Shown: piece by piece, positions 1-7,221 of the stretch
Layout of the letters: every line of letters starts with the position of its first letter
Position numbering within the stretch: position 1 is the first letter of the stretch
NCBI GenBank assembly: GCA_964517215.1
Contig: CAZFBR010000098.1
Location: forward strand, 1 to 12,439
Reading direction: 5' to 3'
Source of the DNA: CAZFBR01 sp035353495 [NCBI: uncultured bacterium]
GTDB lineage: Bacteria; DAOPZR01
DNA length: 12,439 bases
The notes under the pieces: model-generated
What the model was told of the DNA's origin: nothing
Database searches by the model: none
Seen by the model: the letters and a program-made list of their open reading frames with translations, nothing else
Translations under genes and position numbers: made by a program

Positions 1-2727
1 CATCATGTTGATGCTGTCGCCGGTGAGCAGCAGCAGGCCGGCCATGCCGATCAGCGAGAGCGGCAGCGAGAACATGATGGCGAAGGGGACGAGGAACGAC
101 TCGAACTGTGCGGCGAGGATCAGGTAGACGAGGAGGATGGCGAGCATCATCGCCTCGAGCATGTAGCCGAAGGTCTCGGTCATCCGCTCCGCCTCGCCGC
201 CGAACGCCACCCGGTAGCCGGGGGCATACTGCTGGGTGGCGGTGAACTGCTCGATGCTGGCCATGGCGTCGCCCAGCGCCAGGTTGTCCAGCGACGCCGA
301 AATGAGGATCTCGCGCGAGAGGTCCTTGCGGCTGATCTCCGACGGGGTGATCGCCATCTCGCGGGAGAGGATGTTGTCGAGCGGGACCAGGCCGCCGGCG
401 GGGTTGGTGACGCGCAGCAGGGCCAGCTGGGCGGGGTCCTGGCGCAGGGCGAGCGGCAGGCGGACGCGCACATCGCGCGCCTCGCCGGCGTTGTCCTCGT
501 ACGTCGAGACGGCGGTGCCGCCAACCAGGGCGCTGACGGTGTGCATCACGGTGGCGGAGTTCAGGCCGAGGTCCTGCGCCTTTGCACGGTCGACCAGGAG
601 GCGGTATTCGGCGGTGTTGTATTCCATGGCCATGCTGATGTCAACGATCCCCGGGGTCTGGCGCATGTGGTCGCGGATCGCCGTCGCGTACTGTTTCAGG
701 GTGGCGATATCCTCGCCGCGCATGCTGACCTGCAGCGGCTTCTCCGCGCCGCCGGGTCCGCCGGTCTCGGTGATGGAAAACTCAATGCCGGGAACCGTCT
801 GCAGCCGTTCGCGGATTTCCTGCTGCACGACAAACTGGCCGCGCTGCCGCTCCTTCTTGGGCTTCAGCCGGATATAGAACGAGCCGTTGCGCACCGTGCC
901 CTGATCGCCCGCGCCGACAGTGCAGAAGGTGTGGCTGATCTCCGGGATCCCGTCGAGCCGGGCGAGGATCTGGCTCACCCGCGTTTTGGTCTCCGTGAGC
1001 GAGGCCTGCGGGGCGGTGGTGAAATTCACCTGGAACTCGCTTTCGTCCGATTTGGTCATGAACTCGCCCGGCAGGCTGGCGAGGCAGAGCAGTCCAAGGA
1101 CGAAGGTGGCGACGGCGGCAGCGAGCACCGTCCGGCGGTGGTTGAGCGCCCAGGCGATGACCCCCTTGTAGGCGTCCGCCATGCGGTCGAACCAGTTGTT
1201 GAACGCCTCCAGCCAGCGGGCCAGACCCTTGCGCCGCCCCTTGTTCTCCAGCGCCGGGTCGTGCCAGCGCGAGGAGAGCATCGGGTCGAGGGTGAAGGAG
1301 ACGAGCAGCGAGACGCCGATGGCGAAGGCGATGGTGATGCCGAATTCGTAGAAGAACTTGCCGATGATCCCCTTCATGAAGGCGACGGGAAAGAAGACCG
1401 CCATGATCGACAGCGAGGTGGCGAGCACGGCGAGGCCGATTTCGGCGGTCGCCTCGCGCGCGGCGGTGAAGTGGTCCTTGCCCATCTCAATATGGCGGAC
1501 GATGTTTTCGCGCACGACGATGGCGTCGTCGATGAGCATGCCGATGGCCAGCGACAGCGCCATCAGGGTGAGGATGTTAAGGGTCATGCCCAGCGCGTTC
1601 ATGACGATGAAGGCGGCGATGACCGACACCGGCAGGGTGAGGCCGGTGATGACGGTCGAGCGCCAGGAATTGAGGAAGCAGAAGACGATGAGCACGGTGA
1701 GGATGCCGCCGATGACCAGGGTTTCCTCGACGTCGGCCACGGCGTCGCGGATGAACTGCGAGGCGTCGCGCACCACCTCGATGGTGACGCCGGCCGGCAG
1801 TTCCTTGCGCAGGTTGTCGCATTCCGCGATGACGGCGTCGGCGATGCCGACGGTGTTGGCGCCCGACTGCTTCATGATGTCGAGCCCGACCGCCGGCTCG
1901 CCGTTGAGCAGGGCGAGCGAGCGCTGCTCCTCGATCCCGTCGTCGACGGTGGCGACTTCGCCGACGGTGATCGGACGACCCTCGCGCTGGGTGAAGATCA
2001 TGGCGCGGAAATCGGGCACCTGCACCGGCTTTCCCGAGAGGCGGACGGTGTATTCCTGCTGGCTGCCGGTGATGCGGCCGAGCGGGGTGTTGACGTTTTC
2101 CGTCTTGAGCCCCGCCACCAGCTCGTCCACGCCCATATTCAGCGCGGCGAGGCGGTAGGGATCGGGCTCGATGTTGACTTCCGATGACGAGGTGCCCGAG
2201 AGCTGAACCTTGCCGACGCCGGTCAGGTTTTCCAGCCGGCGCTTGATTTTGCGCTCGGCAAGATCGGTCAGATCGCGCGGGGCCATGGCGGCGGAACGGA
2301 TGGCCAGCGAGATGACCGGGGCGCCGCCGATGTCGAGCTTTTGGATGATCGGTTCCTCGATATCGTCAGGCAGTTCGCCGCGGATGGCGCTGGTCTTGGT
2401 ATTGACGTCCTGCGCCGCGTCGTTGATCTTGGTCTCCAGGGTGAACTCGATGACGACGACCGACAGCCCTTCCTGCGAGGATGACGTGACGTGCTTGACC
2501 CCGCTGATGGGGTTGACCGCCTCCTCGATCTTCTTGGTAACTTCGCGCTCGACCGATTCGGGCGAGGCGCCGCGATAGATGGTGGTGACGGTAACCACCG
2601 GGATATCGACGTTGGGAAACTGGTCGATCGCCAGCTTGCGGTACGAAAAGATGCCGAGCACAACCAGGGTGAGCATCAGCACCGCGGCGAAGATCGGCCG
2701 CCGGATGGAAAGATCGGAAAGGAACAT
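1..2727 (-). CDS. RND efflux transporter permease, HAE-1 (AcrB-like) family, C-terminus cut by the window edge
   Basis: Inner-membrane proton-driven pump subunit that would export drugs or other amphiphiles through a tripartite complex with the adaptor encoded just upstream. I read 909 codons without a stop. AcrB-type proteins have about 1030 residues, so roughly 120 are missing beyond the left edge. The N-terminus has the family's cytoplasmic helix plus TM1 (FLSDLSIRRPIFAAVLM), followed by porter-domain sequence. TM4 carries the paired proton-relay aspartates in GMLIDDAIVVREN (Asp400-Asp401, equivalent to AcrB Asp407/408). The second porter half and the TM block LVYLILAAQFESFLVPFAIMF follow. 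The relay lysine (AcrB Lys940) would lie just outside the window. The ATG at 2727 is preceded by AAGGGAG, which overlaps the TAA stop of the adaptor gene (13 nt gap), so the two are translated in tandem. Substrate cannot be told from the sequence. No outer-membrane channel gene of the TolC type is visible; it may lie further left. Confidence 0.96.
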   Translation of the reverse strand, partial: MFLSDLSIRRPIFAAVLMLTLVVLGIFSYRKLAIDQFPNVDIPVVTVTTIYRGASPESVEREVTKKIEEAVNPISGVKHVTSSSQEGLSVVVIEFTLETKINDAAQDVNTKTSAIRGELPDDIEEPIIQKLDIGGAPVISLAIRSAAMAPRDLTDLAERKIKRRLENLTGVGKVQLSGTSSSEVNIEPDPYRLAALNMGVDELVAGLKTENVNTPLGRITGSQQEYTVRLSGKPVQVPDFRAMIFTQREGRPITVGEVATVDDGIEEQRSLALLNGEPAVGLDIMKQSGANTVGIADAVIAECDNLRKELPAGVTIEVVRDASQFIRDAVADVEETLVIGGILTVLIVFCFLNSWRSTVITGLTLPVSVIAAFIVMNALGMTLNILTLMALSLAIGMLIDDAIVVRENIVRHIEMGKDHFTAAREATAEIGLAVLATSLSIMAVFFPVAFMKGIIGKFFYEFGITIAFAIGVSLLVSFTLDPMLSSRWHDPALENKGRRKGLARWLEAFNNWFDRMADAYKGVIAWALNHRRTVLAAAVATFVLGLLCLASLPGEFMTKSDESEFQVNFTTAPQASLTETKTRVSQILARLDGIPEISHTFCTVGAGDQGTVRNGSFYIRLKPKKERQRGQFVVQQEIRERLQTVPGIEFSITETGGPGGAEKPLQVSMRGEDIATLKQYATAIRDHMRQTPGIVDISMAMEYNTAEYRLLVDRAKAQDLGLNSATVMHTVSALVGGTAVSTYEDNAGEARDVRVRLPLALRQDPAQLALLRVTNPAGGLVPLDNILSREMAITPSEISRKDLSREILISASLDNLALGDAMASIEQFTATQQYAPGYRVAFGGEAERMTETFGYMLEAMMLAILLVYLILAAQFESFLVPFAIMFSLPLSLIGMAGLLLLTGDSINMM

Positions 2728-2740
2728 GACGCGCGCTCCC

Positions 2741-4021
2741 TTACCGGACCGCCGCTGCTGCCGGCGCCGGTGCCGCGGGTCGGGCCGTGACCGGCACTGT
2801 CGGGGCTGTGCCTCCGGCCGTGGCGACCGCCGGCGCGGACGTCGCCACGGCAGCGGCGGCCGGGGTGCCGGTTACGCTGACCCGGTCGCCGTCCTGCAGC
2901 TGGTAGCTGCCGCCGGTGACCACCTGCTCGCCGTCGATCAGGCCGGAGGTGATCTCCACGAATGCCGCGTTGCTGCGCCCGGTGCGGACGGTGGTGCGAT
3001 GGGCGATGCCGTCAACCACGACAAAGAGAATGCCCTGAGCCGACGCCAGGTCCCAGGTGACCAGCGCGTTGCGCGGCACGGCGAGCACTGCGCTGCCGCC
3101 CCCGGTGACGATGCGGCCGCGGACGAACATGCCGTCCTTGAGCGGACCGGTGCCGTTGTCGAGCTCCGCCATGACCTGGACCGCGCGGTCGGCGGCGTTG
3201 ACCGCCGGGTTGACGTACTTGATCGTGGCGGTGAAGGTTTCCCCGGGGAGCGCGTCGGTGCTGAAAACGATGGGGAGCCCGGGACGCAGCGCGGCGCTGG
3301 CGCGCTCGGGGACGCTGACGGTCAGGTTGAGGACCCGGTTGTCGACGACGCGGAACATCTCCTTGTCGCTGACCACGGAGCCGACATTGACCTCGCGCGC
3401 GGCGACGACTCCGGCGATCGGGCTGCGGATGATCTTCTTGCTGGCGTAGGTCTGTGCCTGGGCCAAGCCCTCCTGCGCGACCTTGAGCTGGGCGCGCGCG
3501 GCGCTGGTTGCGGCGCGCGCGGCATCGCGGGCGGTGCCCGCATCGTCCAGCTGCTGGCGGGTGACGAGGCCGTAGTTCTTGAGGTCGGTTGTGCGCGTGA
3601 ATTCGCGCTCCGCCCGCTGTTCGCCCACTTCCGCCTGCAGGACCATGGCCCGGGCTGCCTCCACCGCGGCGCGCGCCTGCTGCAGCGAGGCATCCGCCTC
3701 GCGCGTGTCGAGCCGCGCCAGTGTGGCGCCGGCGGCCACCGGGACCCATTCGTCGACGTATATCTGCAGGACGGTGCCGGGCGCTTCGGGCCGGACGCTG
3801 GCGGAATGCTTTGCCGCGAGCGTGCCGACGACGTCGATGCCGTCGGTCAGCGGGGCGAGCGCCGCCGTGACGACTTCAACGGCGACCGGGGCCTTGCCGG
3901 CGGTCGCGGTGTCACCGCCGGTGGCGGTGGCCTGGTCCTTGCCGCAGGAGCAGCCACCGGCCAGCGGCAGGGCGGCGAGCAGGATGGCGAGGAAAATGTG
4001 CGAAAGAGGCATGCGGTTCAT
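2741..4021 (-). CDS. RND efflux periplasmic adaptor (membrane fusion) lipoprotein, HlyD/AcrA family
   Basis: Periplasmic adaptor that would link the RND pump to an outer-membrane channel. It has 426 aa from the ATG at 4021, chosen because GGAG lies 8 nt upstream and a lipoprotein signal follows at once. A hydrophobic stretch ends in LAGGC, so Cys24 is the likely lipidated residue. Order of parts: first half of the lipoyl/barrel-sandwich region around residues 60-95 (SVRPEAPGTVLQIYV), an alpha-helical hairpin rich in Ala, Glu and Arg at about 98-175, the returning lipoyl half (RSPIAGVVAAREVNVGSVV), then beta-barrel and membrane-proximal domains with the family pattern DGMFVRGRI and AVPRNALV. 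The last 45 or so residues are a low-complexity Ala/Pro/Thr/Val tail after the usual domain end (DGDRVSVTG), which is uncommon in this family. It sits 16 nt after the tetR stop and 13 nt before the pump gene, so the three form one operon. A longer reading from 4078 would run into tetR and lacks a signal peptide. Confidence 0.95.
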   Translation of the reverse strand: MNRMPLSHIFLAILLAALPLAGGCSCGKDQATATGGDTATAGKAPVAVEVVTAALAPLTDGIDVVGTLAAKHSASVRPEAPGTVLQIYVDEWVPVAAGATLARLDTREADASLQQARAAVEAARAMVLQAEVGEQRAEREFTRTTDLKNYGLVTRQQLDDAGTARDAARAATSAARAQLKVAQEGLAQAQTYASKKIIRSPIAGVVAAREVNVGSVVSDKEMFRVVDNRVLNLTVSVPERASAALRPGLPIVFSTDALPGETFTATIKYVNPAVNAADRAVQVMAELDNGTGPLKDGMFVRGRIVTGGGSAVLAVPRNALVTWDLASAQGILFVVVDGIAHRTTVRTGRSNAAFVEITSGLIDGEQVVTGGSYQLQDGDRVSVTGTPAAAAVATSAPAVATAGGTAPTVPVTARPAAPAPAAAAVR

Positions 4022-4037
4022 GACGGTTTCTCCGTGG

Positions 4038-4670
4038 TTAGTTGGCAGCCGGTGCCGTCGCCGATGCGGCGAGGGCATCCCAGATGAGGCTCATTACCCG
4101 CTGGACATCGGCGAGTTTCGGTGCAGTTTCCGGGCGGAAGACGGCATTGGTGAAGTGGATATGGGCTATCCCCAGAAACACCCAGGCATAGTCACTGAGA
4201 TTGCCGCGGCGCAATTCGCCGTTCGCGACGGCTTCCGCCAACAGCTCCATGACGAAATCACGGAATTTGTCGCGCTGACAGTGATGGTCGAATGCGGGAG
4301 CGCCCTGCTGCGGACTGACTTCGATCGAATGCAGCACACGGGCAATATCGCGATGTTCGTCGAGCATGGTGATCATGCCGGTGAAGAAGAGAAAGAGTTT
4401 TTCCCGGGCGGTACCGGGGGAGGTGCGGACCTGTTCCACCATGCCGGAGAAGATGCGGTCCGCTTCTCCCACCAGATGCATGAACAGCCCTTCCTTGTTC
4501 TTGAAATAGTAGTACATGACCGGCTTGGTGACGCCGGAGGCCTCGACAATCTCACGCACTGAGGTTGCGGCATAGCCCTTGGTGGTGAATAACTGGATGG
4601 CGGATTTGATGATTTTCTGCCGCACGAAATTATCAGACGCTTCGAATAAGTGCGCAACTTGTCGGGACAT
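4038..4670 (-). CDS. TetR/AcrR-family transcriptional regulator
   Basis: DNA-binding repressor of 210 aa, the usual TetR size. The N-terminal three-helix domain covers about residues 14-62. Its helix-turn-helix lies near 35-56 (TSVREIVEASGVTKPVMYYYF), followed by the family-typical YYYFKNKEGLF. The remainder is the variable helical ligand-binding and dimerisation domain. The ATG at 4670 has a near-perfect ribosome-binding site (GGAGGGG) about 3-5 nt before it. It is the first gene of the operon with the adaptor and RND pump, so it probably represses that operon and itself and is released by a pump substrate. A perfect inverted repeat overlaps its promoter (4690-4705). The same operator-promoter arrangement recurs upstream of the outer-membrane protein gene at 9794, suggesting a second target. 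The inducing ligand is unknown. Confidence 0.94.
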   Translation of the reverse strand: MSRQVAHLFEASDNFVRQKIIKSAIQLFTTKGYAATSVREIVEASGVTKPVMYYYFKNKEGLFMHLVGEADRIFSGMVEQVRTSPGTAREKLFLFFTGMITMLDEHRDIARVLHSIEVSPQQGAPAFDHHCQRDKFRDFVMELLAEAVANGELRRGNLSDYAWVFLGIAHIHFTNAVFRPETAPKLADVQRVMSLIWDALAASATAPAAN

Positions 4671-4689
4671 AATCCCCTCCTTGTATCAG

Positions 4690-4705
4690 TACTTACTGGT
4701 AAGTA
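4690..4705. promoter_or_regulatory. Palindromic operator over the -10 box of the tetR-efflux operon
   Basis: TACTTAC-TG-GTAAGTA is a perfect 7-bp inverted repeat around a 2-bp centre. It starts inside the -10 hexamer and covers the probable transcription start. TetR-family repressors bind such 15-20 bp palindromes, and this one lies in front of a tetR gene, so autorepression is the natural inference. The sequence matches the site at 9899-9914 in 14 of 16 positions. Confidence 0.85.
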
Positions 4706-4730
4706 TACTACAGGGAATGCGAAATGTCAA
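4702..4730 (-). promoter_or_regulatory. Sigma70-type promoter of the tetR-adaptor-RND operon
   Basis: On the minus strand, a consensus -35 TTGACA (4730-4725) is separated by exactly 17 bp from the -10 TATACT (4707-4702). The start point would fall near 4695, giving a leader of about 25 nt with the GGAGGGG ribosome-binding site. The operator palindrome overlaps the -10 box. Confidence 0.85.
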
Positions 4731-4739
4731 CGGCAATTA

Positions 4740-4755
4740 TACTTAACGGTATACA
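4740..4755. promoter_or_regulatory. Weaker second operator-like site upstream of the tetR promoter
   Basis: TACTTAACGGTATACA matches the strong site at 9899-9914 in 12 of 16 positions: the left half and centre are nearly intact and the right half is degenerate. Its centre is 50 bp from the main tetR operator, upstream of the -35 box. It may be an auxiliary binding site. AT-richness here raises the chance of coincidence. Confidence 0.4.
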
Positions 4756-4850
4756 TGTTTTATAAGTGTAAGAATTGAAAATACATATCGATAATTTAGA
4801 AGCGACAATATGGTTAAGTTAATTGTATTGTATCATTGTAATCATTCTGT

Positions 4851-6953
4851 TTACCGGTTGCGGACTATTATATGATCGGCAAGTGGATGATGGATGGGCA
4901 GGGTCAGAGTAAAAACAGTTCCCTGATCGCTCGGGGAAGTGGCGGTCAGCGAACCGCCATGCTGGCGTGCAATATCGCTGGCAAGCGACAGGGATAATTC
5001 CCCGGAACAGGTATCTCCGGTGGTATGGAACGGTTCAAACCAGCGTTTCAGTTCGTGGTCGGGGATGGCCGGACCATTGTCGGCAAAGGTTAGCGTGAGG
5101 GTCGTGTCGGTGATGCGAGCGAGGGTGATGGTGAGCTGGACTGCGTTATCCGGTGACTGGTCGCGGCAGAGGCGGTCGTGGATGCTGGCGAGCAGGGTGA
5201 TAACCGCCTGCAGCAGCAGTTGTTCATTGCCGAGAATGGTGCCGGTGCTGTCGTCAATTCTGGTGACGATTTCCAGTCCGTGCCGCTGCAATTGTGTGCG
5301 CATCATGGAGAGCGGATAGTCGATCAGCCGCCGGGCGGGAAAGTGCCGGCGCGCATGTTGCGCGACCGGCCGGGTGAACTGGCGCATATTGCGGATGACT
5401 TCCGCGAGGCGGTCGACCTGCTGCACGGCATGGCGGAGGTTGTGATCGATCTCTCCGGGCGTGATCGGGATCCCGTCGCGCAAACTGAGGACCACATCCT
5501 GGCAGTAGTTGCGGATGGCGCCGAGCGGCTGGTTGAGTTCATGGGCCACCGCGGCGCTGAGGCGGCCCATGGCGGCGAGCTTCTCGTTGTGCAGGAACTG
5601 CTCGCGCAGGGTGTGTTCGCGGGTTATGTCACGGATGCACTCGATGGTGCCGATGCGGCGCCCGTCGCTGTCATGGAAGGGGGCGACCGCGAGGCGCAGG
5701 TGGGTGCCCCGCCCCTGATGCAGCTTGGGCGCAAAGACCTCCGCTTCGAGAATGTCGCCGCGGCGGTGGAGGTTGCGGTAACAGGCGGGCAGGGTGTTGT
5801 CGTCCGCCAGACAGGCAAGCAGCGGCCGGCGTTCGCCGTACCAGGCGACGGAAAAGTCGCGGCAATCGGCGCCGACCACCGCCTGATCCGCGGGCAATCC
5901 GCTCAGCGCGAGGAAGGCGGGATTGCAGGCGATGATCCGGCCGGCGCAATCGATGGTGAGGGTGGCGTCGGGCAGGTGGTTGAGAATGCTGCGCAGCTGG
6001 GCGTGCTGCTGCTGCAACCGGCAGGCGGTTGCGCGGGCGCTGGCGGCGGCGGTGCGCTGGAAGCGGATGCGGCGGGCGAGCAGGGCGACGATGAGGAAGC
6101 CGCCGGCGAGGAGCAGGCCGGAGAGCAGGAGGAATTTTTGCGCCGACCGGAAGCCGAGCTGGAGAATCTCCGGCTGGCTGACCAGGCGCAACCGCGCCAC
6201 GGTGCGGCCGTCGATATCGCGCAGCGGGGAAAGCACGGTGACCGGCGCGTCGCGTTCGACGACAATCTGTGTCGTGCCGGCCGCACCGGCGCCGGCAGCG
6301 GTGACGGGATCGAGCGTGACCGAGCAATTAAGGGCGCGGCCGAGGCGAACGAGTTCGCTGCCATCCAGCCAGCAGCCAAAGACGAGCATGCCCGCTGCCA
6401 TCGGGGTGCCGGACGCGGCGGTTACCGGACAGGCGGCGACAAACAGCGGTTGGCCGTCAACCATCAGCAGTCCGTTGGCGGGTCCGGTTCCGGCGGCCAC
6501 GGTGCGGAGGCGCTCGCTGCGCGATAATGCCGCCGCCAAGCGCGGTGCGGCGGGGAGGAAACGGTCAGCGGCCGAAGTGGCGGAACGGGTGTAAACCGGG
6601 GCGCCGGTGCGGTCGCCGAGCAGCAGAAAGTCCAGGTGCAGTGCGTGCAGGGTGCTCGCGGCCTCGGTTTCCATGATGAACGGGCGGCTGCGGTCGGCAA
6701 GGAAACGCCGGCAGTTGCTCCGTGCCGCCCACTCGCCGCAGGAGGCCGCCAGGTTGGCCGCCTGCATCCGCAGAATGCTCTCGATTCGGACGAGACGATC
6801 CGTGGAAGTGCGTTTCTCCAGTTCCCGGTAATCGTCGTAGAAAATGAGATTGCTCAGTATGGTGAGAGCGGCGAGGGAGAGGATGAACCCGACGAACATG
6901 ATGAGCGGCAACGGTTGGCGCCGCCACAACCGCGTCAGGCGGGGAATGCGCAT
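4851..6953 (-). CDS. Membrane sensor histidine kinase, CHASE4-like/PAS/HisKA with a degenerate ATPase domain
   Basis: Two-component sensor of 700 aa. TM1 is at about residues 15-38, a periplasmic sensing domain of CHASE4-like appearance spans about 45-265, and TM2 is near 274-293. A PAS domain follows at about 318-445 (LPDATLTIDCAGRIIACNPAF), then HisKA with phospho-acceptor His471 in AVAHELNQPLGAI, then a C-terminal HATPase-like domain. That last domain has lost key motifs: the N-box asparagines are Thr586 and Ser590, the G1 box reads DNGPA instead of DxGxG, and the G2 box reads SGELSLS instead of GTGLGLS. Asp625 and the F-box (FEPFHTT) remain. Autophosphorylation may be weak or absent. The ATG at 6953 is chosen because the TM1 signal follows at once. 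An in-frame ATG at 7106 would add 51 Arg/Pro-rich residues that look non-coding. Neither has a convincing ribosome-binding site. It is the last gene of the cluster with the phosphatase and receiver protein, 243 nt after the phosphatase stop. Confidence 0.9.
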   Translation of the reverse strand: MRIPRLTRLWRRQPLPLIMFVGFILSLAALTILSNLIFYDDYRELEKRTSTDRLVRIESILRMQAANLAASCGEWAARSNCRRFLADRSRPFIMETEAASTLHALHLDFLLLGDRTGAPVYTRSATSAADRFLPAAPRLAAALSRSERLRTVAAGTGPANGLLMVDGQPLFVAACPVTAASGTPMAAGMLVFGCWLDGSELVRLGRALNCSVTLDPVTAAGAGAAGTTQIVVERDAPVTVLSPLRDIDGRTVARLRLVSQPEILQLGFRSAQKFLLLSGLLLAGGFLIVALLARRIRFQRTAAASARATACRLQQQHAQLRSILNHLPDATLTIDCAGRIIACNPAFLALSGLPADQAVVGADCRDFSVAWYGERRPLLACLADDNTLPACYRNLHRRGDILEAEVFAPKLHQGRGTHLRLAVAPFHDSDGRRIGTIECIRDITREHTLREQFLHNEKLAAMGRLSAAVAHELNQPLGAIRNYCQDVVLSLRDGIPITPGEIDHNLRHAVQQVDRLAEVIRNMRQFTRPVAQHARRHFPARRLIDYPLSMMRTQLQRHGLEIVTRIDDSTGTILGNEQLLLQAVITLLASIHDRLCRDQSPDNAVQLTITLARITDTTLTLTFADNGPAIPDHELKRWFEPFHTTGDTCSGELSLSLASDIARQHGGSLTATSPSDQGTVFTLTLPIHHPLADHIIVRNR

Positions 6954-7121
6954 GACCGGATTACTGTCGCCACGGCGCCGGAGGGGGAATGGTTGACGCG
7001 GTGGCGACCGGGGCGATGCGGTGCGGTGGCGATGGCCGGGAGGGGAATGACATGGCCTGCTCCTGTTACCGGCATGGCGCGCATGTCGGACCAGCGCAGG
7101 CGCCATTCTGCGGATAGTGTA

Positions 7122-7173
7122 CCACGCGACTATTAGTCCGGCATTTGTTGCGCCGGTAAGGGCGTAGTCGTGG
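7122..7173 (-). repeat. Nested inverted repeat in the leader of the kinase gene
   Basis: Outer arms CCACGCGACTA (7122-7132) and TAGTCGTGG (7165-7173) pair with a 2-nt bulge. Inside them CCGGC (7138-7142) pairs with GCCGG (7152-7156). In RNA this could form a two-stage hairpin between the phosphatase stop (7197) and the kinase start. No U-run follows, so it is not a standard terminator. It may be a processing or mRNA-stability element. Confidence 0.35.
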
Positions 7174-7221
7174 TCAGTGGTTCCATAGCGTGCCGATCAT
7201 TTGCCCGGGATTTGTTGCGCC
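7138..7221. repeat. Short direct repeat at the 3' end of the phosphatase gene
   Basis: The 12-mer ATTTGTTGCGCC occurs at 7143-7154 and 7210-7221. Including flanks, 7138-7154 and 7205-7221 agree in 16 of 17 positions. The second copy encodes the end of the phosphatase (AQQIPGK) and the first lies just after its stop codon, so this looks like a small tandem-type duplication of the gene's tail. Confidence 0.5.

Noticed and set aside
236-2187. Long open frames on the plus strand opposite the RND pump gene (for example 541-2187 and 1358-2158)
   Set aside because: They are antisense shadows of a clear pump gene in GC-rich DNA. Their proteins are rich in His, Asp, Gly and Arg without recognisable domains.
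2579-4087. 502-codon plus-strand frame opposite the adaptor gene
   Set aside because: The minus strand encodes an unmistakable adaptor lipoprotein with proper start and ribosome-binding site; the plus frame has no family features.
4756-4850. Terminator for the kinase cluster in the AT-rich stretch before the tetR promoter
   Set aside because: I see repeated TACAAT-like words but no stem followed by a U-run, so no terminator is called.
5178-6527. 449-codon plus-strand frame opposite the histidine kinase, and 7170-8543 opposite the phosphatase
   Set aside because: Both mirror genes with intact motifs and have the composition typical of antisense frames in high-GC genes.
6954-7106. N-terminal extension of the histidine kinase to the ATG at 7106
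   Set aside because: The added 51 residues are Arg/Pro/His-rich, lack a ribosome-binding site and would bury the TM1 signal; the ATG at 6953 sits right before it.
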